A stretch of 64,000 bases of DNA, from NCBI GenBank assembly GCA_039621445.1, contig CP154954.1, positions 69,196,670 to 69,260,669 of the forward strand, given 5' to 3'. Position 1 is the stretch's first letter; every line of letters starts with the position of its first letter. Below, piece after piece: positions 58,653 through 64,000 of the stretch. The notes under the pieces were generated by a model, which worked only from the letters and a program-made list of their open reading frames with translations, had not been told where the DNA came from and made no database searches. Made by a program: the position numbers and the translations under genes. This DNA is from Euglena gracilis (lineage: Eukaryota; Euglenida; Euglenophyceae; Euglenales).

Positions 58653-59675
58653 CCGACCAGATTTGTACATGCACAAAAAAGAAATTGTTTTGGACCCAAA
58701 GCAACTAAAAATGGTGAAAATTTCAGAATTGGGTCAATTAACCAAAAAATCAGGTCGAACGCAATTGGTGATGGCGGTTCATGTTACGGCACCCGATGGT
58801 TCACACAAAATTTTGAAGGCTTTGGCTGACACGGGTGCCCAAACAAATTTGTTGAGGTTGGGACTATTTGAAAAATTGACGGTCCCCGCAAAAGAACCTT
58901 TGAGGTTGGTCACCGTGAAAGGCGATTCCCTACCGGGTGGGGAGCATGAGTTGGTGCTAAAATTGAAATTTTTGGCACAAAAAAGGGGACTATGGAAATT
59001 GCCCCCCTGGAAATTTGTGGAATTTTCCACGAGGCAGAAAGTCACATTGACCTGATCTTGGGGTTTCCATGGATGTGGAAGAATAAATTGGGAGTGTCGC
59101 CCCACGAAAATGGACTTTTTGCCGACATACGGAGTTGGCCTTTGAAAGAAATTGACGTTGCTCATTTTTTGATTGAAGAGGAACCTGAGGGGAGGGTTGA
59201 AACGGATTCCATGGACACTACCCCCCGGTTCAAAAGTGAAAGATTTTCCCAGAAAAATTCACAAAAAGTGAAAAATGAAGGATTTGTGCAAAATTCTTCC
59301 CCCCGTTTGAAGAAAGAGAATAAAAAATGGGTTCAACGGCCTATCGACGAAAATTTTCAGCTTGCCGATTTTTCCCAAGGCACAAAATCCGACTTGTTTG
59401 GTTCACGACCAGAAGTTTCAGTTGGGCAAGTGAGGGAGGAGGAAAAATTTCAGTTTCACATTCCAAGTTTTGTCGGAGAGAAAAATGAGCAACTAAATGA
59501 GGAGGAATTAATGGAGGTGTGTGAACGGTTAAAGGAATCAGTTAAAGGTGGAACTAACGAAATCAGCATAATTTCCACTCACTCGGAGCCGAGTGAGTGG
59601 GGGGAGTTCCAACCTTTGAGTTGCGCCAAAAGGTTTTTGAGGATTACAAAGATTTGGTTTTTGGGGATGAGGTGA
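58606..59675 (+). pseudogene. Retroviral-type aspartic protease and linker
   Basis: Cuts the polyprotein. The active-site signature is LADTGAQTNLL (Asp near residue 75 of the 58606 frame). After a frame change near 59000 comes HIDLILGFPWMWKN, matching the ILG.PW motif near the C-terminus of Ty3-type proteases. A charged linker with Glu/Lys/Ser-rich sequence runs to 59675. The N-terminal 25 residues overlap the methyltransferase frame across the C12 run. Confidence 0.8.
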
Positions 59676-60570
59676 AGCCCAACCCCCCCGTGAGAGGACC
59701 GCATTGTGAGGCCCGTATTTTTTTTTTGAAGCCGGGCGCTCAACCGAAAAAGCAAAGACAGATGCAACTCATGGGTGAAAGGTTGGATGCAATGAAGGCA
59801 ATAACCACAGAATGGTTAAGGCAAGGTAAGGTGGAACCTTGTGAGGGTCCATGGGGTATGTCCTCGTTTCCCGTGAAAAAAGCGCATGTACCCCCCACAG
59901 CCCCCTTACACAAAAAATGGAGGGGGGTGGTTAATGCCCATTACATGAATTCCCAATGCATGGTTGATACATACCCTTTACCCCGGGTGGAGGAGCCATT
60001 GATTTGCCAAGGCAAAAAACAAATTTTTTCCACAATTGATTTGGTGGATGCTTTTCATCAAATCCCCTTCCACCCCGATTCAAGGCAAATTACCGCCACC
60101 TACACCCCCCAAGGTACGGTGCAATGGAAGTTAGTTGCAATGGGTTGGAAAAACGGTGTGCAATATTGTCAAAGGAACTTAGAAGCGAAACTTGCCCCCG
60201 CACAAGAAATCGCCGATGGCTATATCGACGATATTCTCATTGGTACCCCCCAAGGAAATTTGGGTACGGAACAAGTTTTGAGAAGGCATGATTCTGAAAT
60301 TCGCACCATTTTGGACTTGCTCCGTGAAAAACAATGGGTCGCCAGATTTTCGAAGTGCAAATGTTTCCAAAAGGAGGTTGAGTTTTTGGGCCACATTTAG
60401 AAAGACGGCCTAAGGAAACCTTCCCCCGGCAAATTGTTGGCCATGGAAAAATGGGAATTACCCCAAAAAAATACCGGTCTTTGTGCATTTTGTGGTTTTG
60501 CCAACCATCATTCTTCCTACATTGAAAAATTTTCAGAGTTGGCAGCCCCTCTCTCTCCAAGACAAACTTC
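59597..60570 (+). pseudogene. Ty3-type reverse transcriptase
   Basis: The frame from 59597 contains KWRGVVNAHYMNSQCMVDTY, FSTIDLVDAFHQIPFHPDSR, and the catalytic box YIDD near residues 209-212, then EVEFLGHI. A TAG at 60398-60400 interrupts at the position where the first pol of the window reads GHVLGGG; beyond it KDGLRKPSPGKLLAMEKWEL continues in the same phase before another frame change near 60545. It would copy element RNA. Clearly related to the pol at 2-2788. Confidence 0.9.
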
Positions 60571-60573
60571 GGG

Positions 60574-61270
60574 TTGGTCGTGCGGAGGGCAAGGCCGGCC
60601 GGTTCTAAAGTCCCGGTTAAGTGGGACGATGAAAGTAGGAAATCTTTTGAGGAAACAAAAAAGGCGTTGGCCAAGGGGTTGTCGTTGCAAGTTGTCGACC
60701 CCGACCGACCTTTTATTTTGAAGGTGGATGCTTCAGGTAGGTCCATTGGTGCGGTGTTGGAACAACTTCCCGTAGGTGAGGTACAATTGAGTAAGGAAAA
60801 CACCATGGAAGGGAAAACGGTTCCCGTGGCATTCATGTCACGGAAACTGACCCCCTCCCAAGAAAAAACTTGGGATATTAGAGATAAGGAGGCATACGCG
60901 GTCGTATCCGCCCTCCAAAAATGGGCAGGGTGGATAGGCCTACAACCGGTCCTCGTTTTTGACGGACCACAAGGCCCTTGAGTCTTGGGTCACCGAGACT
61001 CTTGTGGACCCGGCGGGACCGTCAAGCCGAAGGGCACGGTGGCACCGAAAATTCAGCAAATTTTTTGCTAAACGTAGAGTATGTACCCGGTAAGCAACAC
61101 CTACCCGCAGATTGTATGACAAGGTGGGCTGACCCCGCATCACAAAGTTTTGCGGACGTATCATGGCATGGGTCGGAGGATGATGAAAGGAAAATGGCTG
61201 AGATTTTGGAAAACAAGAAAAAAAATGGAAGGAGCTTGCATGGTTGTTCGCTTGCACAAAAACGGTGAAA
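60574..61270 (+). pseudogene. Ty3-type RNase H
   Basis: FILKVDASGRSIGAVLEQLP (first Asp), RDKEAYAVVSALQKW (Glu), then after a frame change near 60957 the TDHKALESW segment, RARWHRKF, and after another shift YVPGKQHLPADCMTRWADPA. A WHGSEDD segment follows, as in the first pol. It would remove RNA from RNA:DNA hybrids. Three frames are needed, so it is broken as read. Confidence 0.85.
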
Positions 61271-61433
61271 TTGTTGATTTTGATTTTTCAAGACAGATTT
61301 CGGTGTTGGAAAAAATGGTCTCCCCTGTGGATACCATGGGCAATGAAGTGGAGGAAGGAGGGGAGACGGAAAACTTTCCCGGGCAGCATTTTCCCCTTGA
61401 TGGCCCTGAAAATCAAGGGGGGAGGACGAAAAT

Positions 61434-62402
61434 TTGTCCAAGGAACCTGTGATGCACCGGGATTGGTCCACTTTGTATGCACGGTGTGCGTATTTTAAGG
61501 ATATTTGGGAGGAGGTACACAAACCGCATTCGGAAAAATGGCCAGAAAATTTTCACAATTTGGACAACCGGCTATTTTTCCAAGGACTTTTGTGTGTACC
61601 CGCCGGTGTAACTGGACCTTTTGTCCGGGAGTACCATGCCCACGTGGGACATGTGGGTGGGGAAAGGCTGTGGTTGGAAATGACAAAACATTTTCATTTT
61701 TCACCTTTGGTGGGGGCAAAAGAAATCATTTTGTCGGTTTCAAAAATGTGCGAAATTTGTCAAGCGCACAGCCCACCACGTTTTTCTTTGAAGGGGCCTT
61801 TGTGCCCCACCATCATACCACCATTTTTGGGGTCAAGCGTTTCGATCGACCTTTTTAACATGCCCCGTGTAAAATTTGACGGGCAAGAATTTGATTGCAT
61901 GGCGGTTTGTGTGGATCGCCTAAGTGGTTGGACAATAGTAACACCCCATAGGAGGAAAGGGTGTACGGCTAAGGCGGTGGCTAAGGAAATGTTTAATCGG
62001 TGGTTGGATTTATTTGGCTTGCCAACGGTCATCACAAGTGATCAAAGCACCCAATTTTCAGGGGCATGGTGGCTCACAATGTGCGGTTGCATGGGAATGC
62101 GAAGCGCAAAGGCGCAAACGTATCACCATCAAGCCAACGGTAGAGCGGAGGTGCAAGGAAAAGAATTCAAAACATGGCTTCGGAAAGTTTGCGACAAGAT
62201 GGACACAAATTGGGTTGAAATTTTGCCATTGGTGAGGAGGAAATTTCACAACATCCCTGGGCCAAGTGGCTTATCCCCCTATGAAATTGTTTTTGGACGA
62301 AACATGCCATTGGCCGGGTTTTCCTCTTCCCATTCCCCGCGAAGCGGAGGAAGCTTCAGATTTTTTCAAAAGAATGTCCGCGTTGGATTCAAAAATCGCT
62401 GA
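61434..62402 (+). pseudogene. DDE integrase with HHCC zinc-binding domain
   Basis: Inserts element cDNA into the genome. In the 322-codon frame the zinc finger is H68, H73, C106 and C109 (REYHAHVGH, MCEICQ). The catalytic triad is D139 (SVSIDLFN), D203 (ITSDQSTQF) and E239 (NGRAEVQGKEF), the last two in D-35-E spacing. This is the best-preserved module of the element. The frame drifts after residue 295 (GRNMPLAGF), where the true continuation is in another phase. Confidence 0.93.
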
Positions 62403-62703
62403 AAAATTGAATGCCCTTCATTTACAACGTTTTGAGACTTTGAATTCTCAAAGGGCCGAAAAACCAATTTTGGACATTGGGCAAAAGGTTTGGTATTTGC
62501 GTCCATCCAATTTGCAAGCAAACTTGAAAAGCCGTTGGTTGGGTCCTTGTGAGGTTAAACAACGTTTGGGTCAAGGTTCATACCAGATTGAGGTGAAACC
62601 TGGTGTAATGCAAAGCGTGCACATCACACAGTTGAAATTGCAAAACCGAGGATGTGGAAGCTACCTCCGGAGAATATGTTGTGGAAAAAATTATTTCACA
62701 TAG
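62266..62703 (+). pseudogene. Integrase C-terminal GPY/F domain
   Basis: Continues integrase: FFKRMSALDSKIAEKLNALH helix, then KVWYLRPSNLQ and SRWLGPCEVKQRLGQGSYQIE with VHITQLK. This is the GPY/F module common in Ty3 elements and gammaretroviruses, thought to aid integrase multimerisation and DNA contact. Gly-Pro is followed by Cys instead of Tyr/Phe. One frame change separates it from the chromodomain. Confidence 0.85.
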
Positions 62704-62842
62704 AAAAAGTCCAAATGGACAATGGCAATTTCTTGTGAAATGGAAGGGTTGGGATGAGTCGGATAACACTTGGGAACCCATCGGGCATTTTTCCATCGTT
62801 ACACCCGAGAATTTTTTGTTTACGCCGAGAAGGCAAATTTGA
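62654..62842 (+). pseudogene. Chromodomain at the integrase C-terminus
   Basis: A 62-codon frame: EYVVEKIISHRKSPNGQWQF, LVKWKGWDESDNTWEPIGHF. This is a canonical chromodomain with the aromatic-cage residues Tyr, Trp and Trp present, as in group I chromoviruses, which direct integration to methylated-histone chromatin. It follows GPY/F after a one-base frame change near 62650. Typed as a pseudogene only because the element is broken; the domain itself is intact. Confidence 0.9.
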
Positions 62843-63845
62843 AAATTGACCTCATGGCGTATTTCAAAAAGAGAATTCGGGAGGGTTCCGTTTGAGAAAT
62901 CAGGGGTTTTTCTCCATTTCTCAGTTTTTTTCCCAGTTTTTTCAAGGCGCCAAGTTTCGTGGGGAATCGGTCCCGCAGGTTGCGGGGTCGCTTTCTTTTG
63001 CGATCTTTTGATTTTTGGTACTCGTCTGCAGCGGGTAACAGATCGAGAGACACACGAACACACAAGAAAGCAATCAATAAAAGGTTCGAACGGTTGGATA
63101 AAGAGGTGGAATGAACAAAAAAAGTTGCAACAACAAAAAAATGACGGTAAACCACAAAGGTGGTTTGGTTCCAAGAGACGTCACACAAAAAAAAGACGTT
63201 CAAAAAAAAGTCGGAAAGTTCCCTAAGGACAACAAAAAGCCGACAATCCGAAAGGGGAGTGTGTGCATTTGAGCTTGTTAAGGCTTCCCGTGCAACTTTC
63301 GAGTTGCAACGCAACCCTTGGCAAGACGGGCTGTGAGACGACATATCCCAATACACCCCCCCACCCCGTTTGCTTTTTTTTTTACCCCCAGCCACATAGG
63401 TAACAACACACGACCACACATACGCAACGGCACCGTGGCCATGACCCTCGAGTGGGTCAAGACCGTACAAGGGTGGAATTGGACCTTCACCGAGGAGGTA
63501 TCATGGAGGAGGTCCGCAACAGTGGTTGTGGGGGTGGTACGGGGCCTCTAAAGCCCCTCCCCCCATTTGTGAAGCGGCGGCGACGCACGCGGCTGACCGC
63601 TGCCACCGTTGCCCGCACCGTCGCACCGCGCGCCGCACCGTGCCACACCTCATGGGGGTTAGCGTGCCCCTCGGGCCGCCCCTCCCCCCTCGCCTTTCTC
63701 CTTCGACACTCGAAAGTTATTTGAACGTTACGCATTCTGACCATCCGCAACGCAAACACGGGTGAAAGTGCCCCCCCCAACTTGTTTCTTTCGTTCGGAC
63801 CCCTCATTTTACTTTCGGTTTTCAAAATCTCCCCGAGATTTTTCT
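62843..63845 (+). other. 3' region between chromodomain and LTR
   Basis: A 126-codon frame at 62846-63226 encodes a very basic C-terminus (GSKRRHTKKRRSKKSRK) that looks like a nuclear-localisation-type stretch; nothing else is recognisable. Whether it is translated is unknown. The rest up to the polypurine tract is non-coding or Pro/Arg-rich by composition. Confidence 0.35.
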
Positions 63846-63856
63846 AAGTGGGGGAG
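63846..63856 (+). promoter_or_regulatory. Polypurine tract (plus-strand primer site)
   Basis: AAGTGGGGGAG directly before TGTTAAGG, the expected primer site for plus-strand DNA synthesis at an LTR border. Confidence 0.75.
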
Positions 63857-64000
63857 TGTTAAGGGGTCCTTACCAACAATTTGACCTAAGTTGGTCCTGG
63901 GGCTTGGAAAATCACTGAAATTCCCATTTTTTGATTTCAGTCGAATTAAAAGTTCGGAAAAGGTTCTGTGGGTAGGCCTTTGAAGCCTGAACCACCTTAG
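63857..64000 (+). repeat. 3' LTR, partial (cut by window end)
   Basis: Starts TGTTAAGGGGTCCTTACC immediately after the polypurine tract; 144 bp are visible. I found no matching 5' LTR upstream in the window. Confidence 0.65.

Larger units (their letters stand above)
57835..63856 (+). mobile_element. Ty3-type chromovirus with methyltransferase module (degenerate)
   Basis: Order: cytosine methyltransferase, aspartic protease, RT, RNase H, integrase (HHCC and DDE), GPY/F domain, chromodomain, about 1 kb of 3' sequence, polypurine tract, 3' LTR at the window edge. All modules lie on one strand with spacing normal for a Ty3 polyprotein. No gag and no 5' LTR were found, so the left boundary is uncertain. 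At least six frame changes and three in-frame stops occur, many in homopolymers. Confidence 0.8.

Noticed and set aside
58147-60400. In-frame TAA, TAA and TAG in the methyltransferase and RT suggested a reassigned stop code.
   Set aside because: The element also has many frame changes, and DIRS and first-pol frames end at normal stops. Decay or sequence error explains it better.

Overview
This window looks like repeat-dense nuclear DNA of a unicellular eukaryote, possibly an alga or other protist. The evidence is Ty3-type chromodomain retrotransposons, DIRS-type tyrosine-recombinase retrotransposons, Tc1/mariner and hAT-like DNA transposons, (TTAGGG)n arrays, microsatellites, and a few short GC3-biased stretches with splice-site-like borders. 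There is no operon structure, no bacterial-type gene density, and no rRNA or tRNA gene I can support. Runs of G or C (8-20 nt) are common and many reading frames break in them, so some frameshifts may be sequence error. The species cannot be named from this window.

Layout. 1-2.8 kb: partial Ty3-type pol (reverse transcriptase and RNase H) ending in a glycine/arginine/proline-rich tail, with a diverged inverted copy of the tail at about 4.0-4.6 kb. 5.4-6.8 kb: a 19-bp minisatellite. 8.0-12.35 kb: an inverted DIRS 5' fragment head-to-head with DIRS copy 1. 12.35-20.55 kb: a largely non-coding segment repeated at 30.4-39.97 kb; each copy follows a DIRS 3' end. 20.55-24.4 kb: DIRS copy 2, the best-preserved Gag/RT. 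24.4-27.9 kb: TTAGGG arrays interleaved with pieces of a possible DDE transposase and a SANT/Myb-like segment. 27.96-28.31 kb: strong palindromes. 40-42.4 kb: dense C(n)G(n) palindromes and GC hairpins. 43-48 kb: microsatellites and a truncated Tc1/mariner element. 53.74-55.93 kb: a 2.2-kb element with 14-bp terminal inverted repeats and an 8-bp target duplication (hAT-like). 57.8-64.0 kb: a degenerate Ty3-type chromovirus whose order is cytosine methyltransferase, protease, RT, RNase H, integrase, GPY/F, chromodomain, polypurine tract, 3' LTR.

The most notable object is the last one: a phage/giant-virus-style C5 cytosine methyltransferase directly upstream of a retroviral-type protease, separated from its reading frame only by a C homopolymer. 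An element carrying both a DNA methylation enzyme and a chromodomain could both mark and read chromatin. Methyltransferase capture by retrotransposons has been described in some algae; what this family does is inference.

The two copies of the 8-10 kb segment act as natural filled-site/empty-site pairs. They expose three events: a 474-bp insertion with a 7-bp target duplication, a 498-bp tyrosine-recombinase fragment inserted at TGCA, and a 1.36-kb palindrome with a TA-repeat centre.
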